From: Saprospirales bacterium | GTDB lineage: Bacteria > Bacteroidota > Bacteroidia > Chitinophagales > Saprospiraceae | Direction: 5' to 3' | Length of the DNA stretch: 5,612 nt | Assembly: GCA_003448025.1 (NCBI GenBank) | Contig: DLXL01000399.1 | Location: 4,696-10,307 of the forward strand | Part shown: piece by piece, positions 1-5,612 of the stretch | Layout: each line of letters starts with the position of its first letter | How positions within the stretch are numbered: the stretch's first letter is position 1 | Program-made: the position numbers and the translations under genes | Notes under the pieces: model-generated | The model's database searches: none | Told to the model about the DNA's origin: nothing | Seen by the model: only the letters and a program-made list of their open reading frames with translations

Positions 1-108
1 CACGAAGACACGAAGACACGAAGAGGTTATTAAGCTTATCCTTATGCGCAAAGCGCATAAGGATAAGCTTAGTGCCTTCGCGCCTTTGTGCCTTCGTGCC
101 ACCTCTTC
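1..108. repeat. Nested inverted repeat: 8-bp tandem arms around a 19-bp hairpin (element A)
   Basis: The left arm is three copies of cacgaaga (1-8, 9-16, 17-24). The right arm is three 8-bp units, ccttcgcg, cctttgtg and ccttcgtg (75-82, 83-90, 91-98), which are diverged reverse complements of the left units. Between the arms is a perfect 19-bp inverted repeat, 31-49 against 53-71, with a 3-base loop (aaa). A further gaagagg (20-26) is complementary to cctcttc (102-108). The element ends 5 bases from the stop codon of the receptor gene, so on the minus strand it would form the 3' end of that transcript. No T-run follows the hairpin on either strand, so it is not a textbook intrinsic terminator; a role in 3'-end protection or termination is only possible. 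The window starts inside or at the edge of the element, so its left boundary is unknown. Confidence 0.9.
31..71. repeat. Perfect 19-bp inner hairpin of element A
   Basis: The arms taagcttatccttatgcgc (31-49) and its exact reverse complement (53-71) are separated by only three bases. All 19 pairs match, while the surrounding 8-bp units are diverged. This hints that the inner hairpin is younger than the outer array, or is under constraint as a structure. If transcribed from the receptor gene it would be a very stable stem-loop with a UUU loop. Confidence 0.92.
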
Positions 109-113
109 ATGCC

Positions 114-2903
114 TTACATTCGGAGTTCAATAGCATCTTTTTCATGCTTAAATCCTGCCAGTGAGTAGGAAAAACTAAGCATGAAATACCGGGCTAAATT
201 ACGCACACGTTCTTCTTCCAGGTAATTGAATTGGCTGGTACGGCTGATCCCTATGTTTTGATTGAGCAGGTCGGCAGCTGAAAGCTTGATCTGACCTTTG
301 TTGTTTTTCAATACATACCGTGTAATGCTTGCACGCCAGAGGGGCACTGTACGTTGCTCGCCAAAGGCTTCGGCTGAATAAACCATGCAATCAATGCCCG
401 TTCCTAAGGCCCATTTTTTTGTTGGATAAACAGCAATTTCACCAAAATAGCGCTGATTGATGAAATCCTGGTTCAGCGAGGTGCTGATGGAATATCGGGT
501 GCTGTTGCGGGCTACCTCCGCGCCAATGGTCCAATCTACTTTGGTCTTCCGCCGATTATCAAAAGACACTTCCAGCGTATTCAGCCAGCGATCTGTGTTG
601 TTTTCAATGTCGTTTACGAACAGAATACCTCTGTTGTAGGTATTATTCATGCGCAAACTGACATTCATTTTGATTGGCCGGATAGGCGTGTTATAGCTGG
701 CAGATGCGTTCACCGAAATATCCTGCTTCACATTCACGGGCTTGATGCTGCGCCGGAACAAACTGTCCACCGTTGCAGCGTTCGTGATCCGGTCTGAGGT
801 ATACGTGCCGTTGAGTGAAACAAACACGCTGCTCATGGTGAACTGATCAAAATCCATGAAACTGGTCATCAGATTGTGGGCATATTCAGGTTTCAGATCC
901 GGGTTTCCGGCATATACGTTCAACGGATCTGAGTTGTCTACCGCCGGTTGCAATTGCTCCAGGGTGGGTTCCCGCAAACTGGTGGTATATTCCACATTGA
1001 TATGCCTGGAGGTTTTTAGATCGTAGTTCAAAAAGGCACTGGGTAAAACCACCGTAAAATCCCGGTTAATCGGGTTTTCCAGTCCGGCAACCACCCCTTC
1101 CAGTTGCGAATGTTGGAGCGCTGCGCCGATAGTCAGATTGTATTTGTCCCGGTTTTGTTTCAGGTTCACACCAGCGCGATCGTACCGGTATCCACGTTTG
1201 AAATCATTACTCAACAATGGGTTGAATATCTCTCCCGGAGTTGGCGTGGTGATGCGGTCGTAGAAATTTTTTACAGTATTGTTGGCATATTGCATGTGTT
1301 CCAATCGGGTTTCCACATAACGACGCTTACCCAATGGCTCGGTGTACGACAAGTATCCGCCAAAATTGTTGGCATCATCCGCGTATGCCTGACGCTGATT
1401 CACCGCAAAAATTCCGGCAGGATTTTGTTGCAGGAATTCATTGATGGAACTCAAATTGCCATCCCGTTGATCGTTGCCAAAATTGGCATTCGCATTGGCG
1501 ACCAGGGCCCGGCCTTTTCGCCCGAAACGAAGCCGGTAAGTAAGACTGGCATCGCCCCGATAAGTTTGTCCATCAGCATAATAATCCCGGGTCCCCCGGT
1601 TTTCCAACACCCCATCTGTATCAAACGTGTTGGTTTGTCCCAGACTACTGAATAAGCCATCGTTCATACTGAGCCTGGAGCGAAAAGTAAGGTTCTGAAA
1701 AGAATCCAGCTTGTGCTTTAAGGTGAGGTTCAACCGATGGTTGGCATTTCGATTAATCCGGTCTTCTGTTTCATTGGAATTGAAATCGTTGTCGCCCAGG
1801 GTATTGATCCGATTGGAGGTGCGTTCCAAATCATTCTCCAATCGATTGTAAAAATAATTGGCGCTAATTGAAGTATACCTGGAAAGATCTGTATTCAGAT
1901 TAGCGCCCCCTGCCCAACTCTCCGTAAAACCACGGTCGAGGCCCGGCCCCATAGGCATGCCACCATCTTCGATATTAAAAGAGAGCCGCATGCGTCCTCC
2001 TCCACTGCCACCGCTCATGAAATTCCCCATGCCGCCCATGAAATTGATGTAATCATTAAATGAAAAAGCCTGGTAGTTGTTATTATTGGCCATACCCAGG
2101 GCCGACATCTGGGTTTTCCGGCCAAAGCGGTTAATATTGAAGTTGCCTTCGTAGCGTCCTTCCGTGCCTGCTCCAATATTGGCTTTGCCAAAATAGCCCT
2201 GCTTTTTACCATCCTTTAATTTGAGGTTGATGGTGCGTTCATCGCGCCCGTCGTCTATACCGGTGAACTCAGCGGTTTCTGATTTTTTGTCGAACACCTG
2301 AACCTTGTTTACCGCATCAGCAGGCAGGTTTTTAGTGGCAATTTTGGGGTCGTTCCCAAAAAACTCCTTGCCTTCCACCAGCACGTTTTGCACCGTTTTA
2401 CCCTGAGCTTTAATGGTGCCATCCGGTTGAACCTGAATACCGGGCAGCTTTTTGAGCAGATCCTCCACCACAGCCCCAGGCTGGGTTTTGAAGGCTAATG
2501 CATTATACTCCAGGGTATCCCTGCTCATCGTAAGTGGCACACGTTCGGCAGAAACTTCCACGTCGTTGAGCAGTTTGGATGCCGGTTCCATCCGGATATT
2601 GCCCAGGTCGATTTTGGTTTGTCCGGACTGCACCTGCAGAGCCTGCCAGTGATTCCGGTGACCCAGATAGCTTACCTGCAGCAGGTATTGGCCGGTTTCA
2701 ACGCGTTTGAGGGTAAAATGGCCTTGCGCGTCGGTGAGTGCGTACACCACAAAAAGCGAGTCTTTGGCATCCAGCAGCACCACATTGGCTGCCGGAAGCG
2801 CCATGCCGGAGGTGTCGGTTACCACACCTTCCAGCTGAATATTCTGGGCATTCAGCCAGAGCGGAGCAAGAAAGAAGAGAATTGAGTAGTTTATGATTTT
2901 CAT
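114..2903 (-). CDS. TonB-dependent-receptor-like outer-membrane beta-barrel protein
   Basis: This is a 929-residue outer-membrane protein. Residues 1-19 form a signal peptide (hydrophobic core ILFFLAPLWL, cleavage expected at LNA|Q). Residues about 22-105 are a carboxypeptidase-regulatory-like beta-sandwich (EGVVTD...GMALPAANV...TDAQGHFTL...GQYLLQVSYLG), common at the N-terminus of Bacteroidota receptors. Residues about 113-230 are a plug-like region (VVEDLLKKLPGIQV, NVLVEGKEFFGNDP, NLPADAVNKVQVFD). The rest is barrel, rich in alternating aromatic and polar strands, resembling the 'outer membrane protein beta-barrel' receptor family. Residues 289-318 are unusually Gly/Met-rich. The ATG at 2903 is directly followed by the signal peptide, and its leader is A/T-rich with no Shine-Dalgarno sequence. 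It lies 138 bp downstream of the GLPGLI gene on the same strand; I see no good TAnnTTTG element in that gap, so co-transcription is plausible. The ligand is unknown. It could be a peptide, siderophore or glycan receptor; I see no SusD partner. Confidence 0.93.
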   Translation of the reverse strand: MKIINYSILFFLAPLWLNAQNIQLEGVVTDTSGMALPAANVVLLDAKDSLFVVYALTDAQGHFTLKRVETGQYLLQVSYLGHRNHWQALQVQSGQTKIDLGNIRMEPASKLLNDVEVSAERVPLTMSRDTLEYNALAFKTQPGAVVEDLLKKLPGIQVQPDGTIKAQGKTVQNVLVEGKEFFGNDPKIATKNLPADAVNKVQVFDKKSETAEFTGIDDGRDERTINLKLKDGKKQGYFGKANIGAGTEGRYEGNFNINRFGRKTQMSALGMANNNNYQAFSFNDYINFMGGMGNFMSGGSGGGRMRLSFNIEDGGMPMGPGLDRGFTESWAGGANLNTDLSRYTSISANYFYNRLENDLERTSNRINTLGDNDFNSNETEDRINRNANHRLNLTLKHKLDSFQNLTFRSRLSMNDGLFSSLGQTNTFDTDGVLENRGTRDYYADGQTYRGDASLTYRLRFGRKGRALVANANANFGNDQRDGNLSSINEFLQQNPAGIFAVNQRQAYADDANNFGGYLSYTEPLGKRRYVETRLEHMQYANNTVKNFYDRITTPTPGEIFNPLLSNDFKRGYRYDRAGVNLKQNRDKYNLTIGAALQHSQLEGVVAGLENPINRDFTVVLPSAFLNYDLKTSRHINVEYTTSLREPTLEQLQPAVDNSDPLNVYAGNPDLKPEYAHNLMTSFMDFDQFTMSSVFVSLNGTYTSDRITNAATVDSLFRRSIKPVNVKQDISVNASASYNTPIRPIKMNVSLRMNNTYNRGILFVNDIENNTDRWLNTLEVSFDNRRKTKVDWTIGAEVARNSTRYSISTSLNQDFINQRYFGEIAVYPTKKWALGTGIDCMVYSAEAFGEQRTVPLWRASITRYVLKNNKGQIKLSAADLLNQNIGISRTSQFNYLEEERVRNLARYFMLSFSYSLAGFKHEKDAIELRM

Positions 2904-2922
2904 GGCTTAATTTTTATGGTGG

Positions 2923-3036
2923 TGTCTCAGAAGCAGTTTTTACCGCAGAGGCAGAGAGTCGCCGAGGGCTTGATAACCAAGTATTTATACCTCTCTCTGC
3001 CTCTGCAGTAAAACAAAAAATGAGACTTTTGAGACA
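2923..3036. repeat. Intergenic inverted repeat of the CCGCAGAGG family (element B)
   Basis: The left arm 2938-2958 pairs with 2993-3013 in 20 of 21 positions; the only mismatch is c2944 against a3007. The inner 14 bp (gcagaggcagagag) are perfect. The loop is 34 bases (2959-2992). An outermost 7-bp pair, tgtctca (2923-2929) with tgagaca (3030-3036), frames the whole element. The base of the stem is T-rich on the 5' side and A-rich on the 3' side, the reverse of an intrinsic terminator, so it should not terminate by that mechanism on either strand. It fills the gap between the GLPGLI stop and the receptor start. In a joint transcript it would be an intercistronic stem-loop that could affect mRNA processing or the protein ratio (inference). 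Confidence 0.9.
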
Positions 3037-3041
3037 ACTTC

Positions 3042-3809
3042 CTAATTCCGGATAATAACTTTCATGGTACCTCCACCACCTGGTTCGGCGCCCATTTCCT
3101 TCATTTTATCATCGCGGATTTTGTTGAATTCCTCTCGGGTAACGGTTTTGCCTTTGCTGGGTTTTTCAATCAATTTAGCATCTACCGCTTTCAATTCCAC
3201 CTTGTCTGCTACCAGGGTGCGATCACCTCCGGCCATGCTGAGTTCAAGGATCAGGCCAGGCAGATCGGCAAATTCACCGGGACCCACAGAAACAGGTATT
3301 TGTGCCGTAAACCAGGCTTCCACCTTACGGGAGGTGTCCTGCAGTATCGCTTTCTGACAAGGATAACCTGCAATCTGTTTCTGTTCGGCCGTTACCTTCC
3401 ATTTCATTCGTTTAGGTTCTTCCTTAATCAGGAAATAGCGACCAAAAAACTCGGTGCTTTCAATGCGTTTGCCGTTTTCAATGTCGCGATACTGTTTGTT
3501 ATCCGGGCGCTGAATTTTGAAATCCATACGCACTTCACCGCCATCTTCATCGCTGGTATTAAACGTGACATCCGATCCAACTGCCGGCTGATCCGGAGCA
3601 TCGGTGTACAAGCATTCCCCGGTCCTAAAAATCAGCAGTTTAGCTGCTTTTTGTTCTGATGGTATCATTTTGCGGAATTCCGCTTCGTCCATGCCCTCAG
3701 GCACATCAATTTTCATTTTAATGGTTTCGGTGTAGGTTACGGTACCCTCGGTATTTTGAGCCATGCTCAGAAATGGGGTGAAAAGCAGGAGGAAGAGAAA
3801 TTTTTTCAT
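3042..3809 (-). CDS. GLPGLI family secreted protein
   Basis: This 255-residue exported protein belongs to the Bacteroidota GLPGLI family, whose molecular function is not well established. Residues 1-17 are a signal peptide (MKKFLFLLLFTPFLSMA|Q). The family hallmarks are in order: an N-terminal beta-strand start (EGTVTYTETIKMK, 21-33), the WKVT...IAGYPCQKA block (137-154), EAWFTAQIPVSVGP (164-177), and the name-giving motif as FADLPGLILEL (180-190), with Asp in place of the first Gly. The C-terminus has a charged helix-like stretch (REEFNKIRDDKMKEMG, 225-240) and a short Gly run before the end. I chose the ATG at 3809. The same frame stays open to 3932, but those 41 extra codons translate the intergenic inverted repeat and would bury the signal peptide. 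No Shine-Dalgarno sequence is visible. It is followed on the same strand by the receptor gene, a frequent pairing in this phylum, suggesting a joint envelope role. Confidence 0.95.
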   Translation of the reverse strand: MKKFLFLLLFTPFLSMAQNTEGTVTYTETIKMKIDVPEGMDEAEFRKMIPSEQKAAKLLIFRTGECLYTDAPDQPAVGSDVTFNTSDEDGGEVRMDFKIQRPDNKQYRDIENGKRIESTEFFGRYFLIKEEPKRMKWKVTAEQKQIAGYPCQKAILQDTSRKVEAWFTAQIPVSVGPGEFADLPGLILELSMAGGDRTLVADKVELKAVDAKLIEKPSKGKTVTREEFNKIRDDKMKEMGAEPGGGGTMKVIIRN

Positions 3810-3841
3810 CAGTAGAAATATTGAGAATGTGTGATGGTGAT

Positions 3842-3965
3842 GATTACATGATTGACGAGCACATGATTGACGAGGGATGGCGCTGCTCTTGGGTTGAGTG
3901 ATTAGGCAAACTGAACGACCTCCCCTCGTCAATCATGTACTCATGTACTCGTCAATCATGTAATC
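3842..3965. repeat. Two-tier intergenic inverted repeat (element C)
   Basis: The outer arms 3842-3859 and 3948-3965 are perfect reverse complements over 18 bp (gattacatgattgacgag). The inner arms 3861-3876 and 3923-3938 are perfect over 16 bp (acatgattgacgaggg). Each side is thus a direct repeat of acatgattgacgag: copies start at 3846 and 3861 on the left (15 bp apart), and the inverted copies start at 3925 and 3948 on the right (23 bp apart). The extra 8 bp on the right come from a tandem duplication of tcatgtac (3933-3948). The 46-base centre (3877-3922) is unique in the window. The element begins 32 bp upstream of the GLPGLI start codon and would lie in the 5' leader or promoter region of that gene. 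Confidence 0.92.
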
Positions 3966-4002
3966 CATTTCCTCTGCAAAGTCCATTCGCTTTTGGGTTA
4001 AC

Positions 4003-4030
4003 CAACCTTGATACAACCTTAATTAAGGTT
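4003..4030. promoter_or_regulatory. Candidate response-regulator operator (direct repeat plus palindrome)
   Basis: The heptamer caacctt occurs at 4003-4009 and 4014-4020, exactly 11 bp apart, about one helical turn. The second copy is also the left half of a perfect 16-bp palindrome, aaccttaattaaggtt (4015-4030). It lies in the divergent region, 31 bp upstream of the kinase -7 element. Tandem half-sites one turn apart are known for OmpR-type response regulators, so autoregulation by the kinase's missing partner, possibly also acting on the GLPGLI gene, is an inference. No binding data can be seen from sequence. Confidence 0.4.
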
Positions 4031-4038
4031 AAAGCCAG

Positions 4039-4068
4039 TTTCAGCGCTGGTTTTACCCCTTACCTTTG
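4039..4068 (+). promoter_or_regulatory. Bacteroidota-type promoter of the histidine kinase gene
   Basis: TACCTTTG at 4061-4068 matches the Bacteroidota -7 consensus TAnnTTTG in full. A weak -33 candidate, TTTC (4039-4042, consensus TTTG), lies 18 bp upstream, slightly closer than the usual spacing. With this -7 element, transcription would start within a few bases of the ATG at 4075, giving a leaderless or nearly leaderless mRNA. The palindrome at 4015-4030 lies just upstream of the -33 position. Confidence 0.55.
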
Positions 4069-4074
4069 GGGCAG

Positions 4075-5523
4075 ATGTTACGTCAAAGACACCATATAGC
4101 TATCCTGTTGCTTTCCCTGGGCATGATCCTGCTCGGGGTTTTTCTTTGGCTTTTCCTACAAAAAACCTGGAAGGATGAACAGGAAAACTTGCGCCGCGAA
4201 ACAAACCTGCTGTTCGTCAATACCGTACGAAGTATTGAAAGCAAGCTGTTCGACAAGCTGGTGGTTAGGCGCTGGGATACCTTTCAGGGAGATACCACCG
4301 TGAGTATTTCCCTGCGTTTACCTCCGCCGGTAAAAGACAGCGGAAATGTTTTGGCATTTGTGGAGGAAAAAGCAATGGTTACCCATGATTTTAAGGAACT
4401 CCGGGCAGAAAAAATGCAGGACATGAAAATCATGGTGAAAAACAAACCTGAATCCGATAAAGAAGAAATTTCAGGCACTTTATCCATCTTCGTTGGGACA
4501 GATAGCAGTACCATTCCTGTACGAGATTCCGGAGCAATGCCCGTGCGCAATGCCCTGGAACGTCAATTTGGTGAAGCTATGCGCTCTGCTGCACTCCCGG
4601 TACAATGGCATATGGCCACTCCAAAGGATTCTATCCCAAAAGGTGCATTCGTGGCAGGCCAGTACACCGATATAGTGAATGGCGAACGCCTGCGGGCCGT
4701 AATCAGCCACTACAATACCTATTTATTGCGCAAAATAGCGCCCCAACTGGTTTTTTCCCTGCTATTATTCGCCTCGGTTGCATTGGCTTTCTTGTTTGTA
4801 TATCAAAGCCTGCGCAAACAAATGCGACTTACGGAAATCAAAAACGAGTTCATCCGCAACATGACCCATGAACTCAAAACACCCATTTCCACCGTAAGCG
4901 TGGCCATTGAAGCCCTGCAAAATTTCGATGCGCTCCAAAACCCGGAACGCACCAAAGAATATCTGGCCATCAGTCAGCAAGAACTCAGCCGACTCTCCCT
5001 GCTGGTGGACAAGGTACTCCGGATGTCGCTCTTTGAACAGGGTGAACCAGAACTCAAAACAGAACCAATTGATTTTCTGGCCCTGGTGGAAGAAGTACTG
5101 GCAGCCATGAAACTGCAATTTGAAAAATATCGTGCCGAGGTCAATCTCAACGTTACCGGCCAGCATTTCAACCTGCGCGGCGATCGGTTACACCTGGTTA
5201 GCGTACTGTACAACCTGTTGGAAAACGCCCTGAAATACAGCCTGGAATCGCCTAAAATTGAGGTCCGGCTGGCCCAAGCCGGCGGACAACTCACCCTGCA
5301 GGTGCGGGATCAGGGCCGGGGTATTCCGGCAGCGTATCTGGACCGGATTTTTGATAAATTTTTCCGCGTACCCACCGGCGATGTGCACGATGTAAAAGGA
5401 CACGGGCTTGGCCTCAACTATGTGGCCGGAGTGGTGCGTCTGCATCAGGGCCAGATTGAAGTGAACAGTCAGGAAGGCGTGGGCACTGAGTTCACGGTGC
5501 GGTTTCCTGGAGGGGCTGAGTGA
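4075..5523 (+). CDS. Membrane-bound sensor histidine kinase
   Basis: This 482-residue inner-membrane kinase of a two-component system autophosphorylates on His and should pass phosphate to a response regulator. TM1 is about residues 8-28, the periplasmic sensor region about 29-220, and TM2 about 222-246. No HAMP domain is evident; TM2 runs almost directly into the dimerisation domain. The H box is MTHELKTP with phospho-acceptor H265. The ATPase domain has an N box (NLLENALKY, N380 and N384), G1 (DQGRGIP, 412-418), an F box (FDKFFR, 426-431), G2 (GHGLGL, 442-447) and G3 (GTEFTV, 470-475), so it should be active. I chose the ATG at 4075. A TTG at 4066 in frame would add three residues but lies inside the promoter -7 element. 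It is transcribed away from the GLPGLI/receptor pair. No response regulator is present; the stop codon overlaps a repeat array, and a partner may follow beyond the window. The sensed signal is unknown. Confidence 0.95.
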   Translation: MLRQRHHIAILLLSLGMILLGVFLWLFLQKTWKDEQENLRRETNLLFVNTVRSIESKLFDKLVVRRWDTFQGDTTVSISLRLPPPVKDSGNVLAFVEEKAMVTHDFKELRAEKMQDMKIMVKNKPESDKEEISGTLSIFVGTDSSTIPVRDSGAMPVRNALERQFGEAMRSAALPVQWHMATPKDSIPKGAFVAGQYTDIVNGERLRAVISHYNTYLLRKIAPQLVFSLLLFASVALAFLFVYQSLRKQMRLTEIKNEFIRNMTHELKTPISTVSVAIEALQNFDALQNPERTKEYLAISQQELSRLSLLVDKVLRMSLFEQGEPELKTEPIDFLALVEEVLAAMKLQFEKYRAEVNLNVTGQHFNLRGDRLHLVSVLYNLLENALKYSLESPKIEVRLAQAGGQLTLQVRDQGRGIPAAYLDRIFDKFFRVPTGDVHDVKGHGLGLNYVAGVVRLHQGQIEVNSQEGVGTEFTVRFPGGAE

Positions 5524-5612
5524 GGTTTTTTACTGCAGAGGCGCGGAGGGAGGTTTTTTTTACCGCAGAGGTGGGGAGGCGATGAGAGGTTTTTTACCGC
5601 AGAGGCGCGGAG
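5522..5612. repeat. Tandem repeat array of the CCGCAGAGG family (element D, runs off the window)
   Basis: Three copies of a unit that begins gaggtttttt and continues with acCgcagagg and a G-rich tail start at 5522, 5550 and 5586. The spacings are 28 and 36 bp, differing by exactly 8 bp. The 15-mer tttttaccgcagagg occurs at 5557-5571 and 5591-5605, and also in element B at 2937-2951. The first unit (5527-5541) carries t instead of the second c, the variant also found inverted in the right arm of element B. The first copy begins at the second base of the kinase stop codon, so there is no spacer. No inverted partner arm is seen before the window ends. Confidence 0.88.

Noticed and set aside
31..71. 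Insertion-sequence terminal inverted repeat
   Set aside because: The arms are only 3 bases apart, with no transposase anywhere in the window; it is a hairpin, not the ends of an element.
1104..1655. Plus-strand open frame of 183 codons opposite the receptor gene
   Set aside because: It lies wholly antisense to a clear receptor coding sequence and shows no domain, signal or start context; it is a shadow frame.
3907..3914. Minus-strand TCAGTTTG as the -7 element for the GLPGLI gene
   Set aside because: It matches seven of eight consensus positions but has no TTTG at suitable distance upstream and lies in the centre of repeat element C; too weak to call.
4031..4054. Hairpin aaagccag/ctggtttt with a short T-run, resembling a terminator
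   Set aside because: It lies upstream of the kinase promoter with no plus-strand gene before it; the stem is only 8 bp with one G-T pair and the T-run is four bases.
4066..4074. TTG at 4066 as the kinase start codon
   Set aside because: It adds only three residues, lies inside the TACCTTTG promoter element, and an ATG with a direct TM1 lead-in follows at 4075.
4765..5166. Minus-strand open frame of 133 codons opposite the kinase gene
   Set aside because: It overlaps the H-box and ATPase region of an intact kinase in antisense, with no recognisable protein features.
5522..5612. CRISPR array
   Set aside because: The three units are spaced 28 and 36 bp apart, with the unit filling most of that length and no unique spacers of uniform size; no cas genes are nearby.

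Overview
The window looks like a piece of a Bacteroidota chromosome, possibly the Saprospiria/Chitinophagia side (the class is a guess). The evidence is a GLPGLI-family secreted protein, an outer-membrane beta-barrel receptor with a carboxypeptidase-regulatory-like N-terminal domain, start codons without Shine-Dalgarno sequences, and a TAnnTTTG-type promoter -7 element.

Layout, left to right. Positions 1-108 hold an inverted repeat built from 8-bp units around a perfect 19-bp hairpin. Positions 114-2903 (minus strand) encode a 929-residue TonB-dependent-receptor-like outer-membrane protein. Positions 2904-3041 hold a second inverted repeat. Positions 3042-3809 (minus strand) encode a 255-residue GLPGLI protein. 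Positions 3810-4074 separate the divergent genes; they hold a third, two-tier inverted repeat (3842-3965), a candidate response-regulator operator (4003-4030) and a -7 promoter element (4061-4068). Positions 4075-5523 (plus strand) encode a 482-residue membrane sensor histidine kinase with all catalytic boxes intact. Positions 5522-5612 hold a tandem repeat array of the same family as the second element; it begins inside the kinase stop codon and runs off the window.

How the parts may work together (inference): the GLPGLI protein (periplasm or cell surface) and the receptor (outer membrane) lie in the same orientation and may be one transcript or a locally coupled pair. The divergent kinase has a large periplasmic domain and could monitor the envelope or the ligand of this pair. 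Its response regulator is not in the window and may lie just beyond the right edge. The substrate of the receptor cannot be read from the sequence.

The three proteins belong to known families. The most unusual aspect is the non-coding DNA: all four gaps are occupied by structured repeats of three sequence families, sharing an architecture of short tandem units arranged as inverted arms. I see no CRISPR array, tRNA, rRNA, transposase or integrase.
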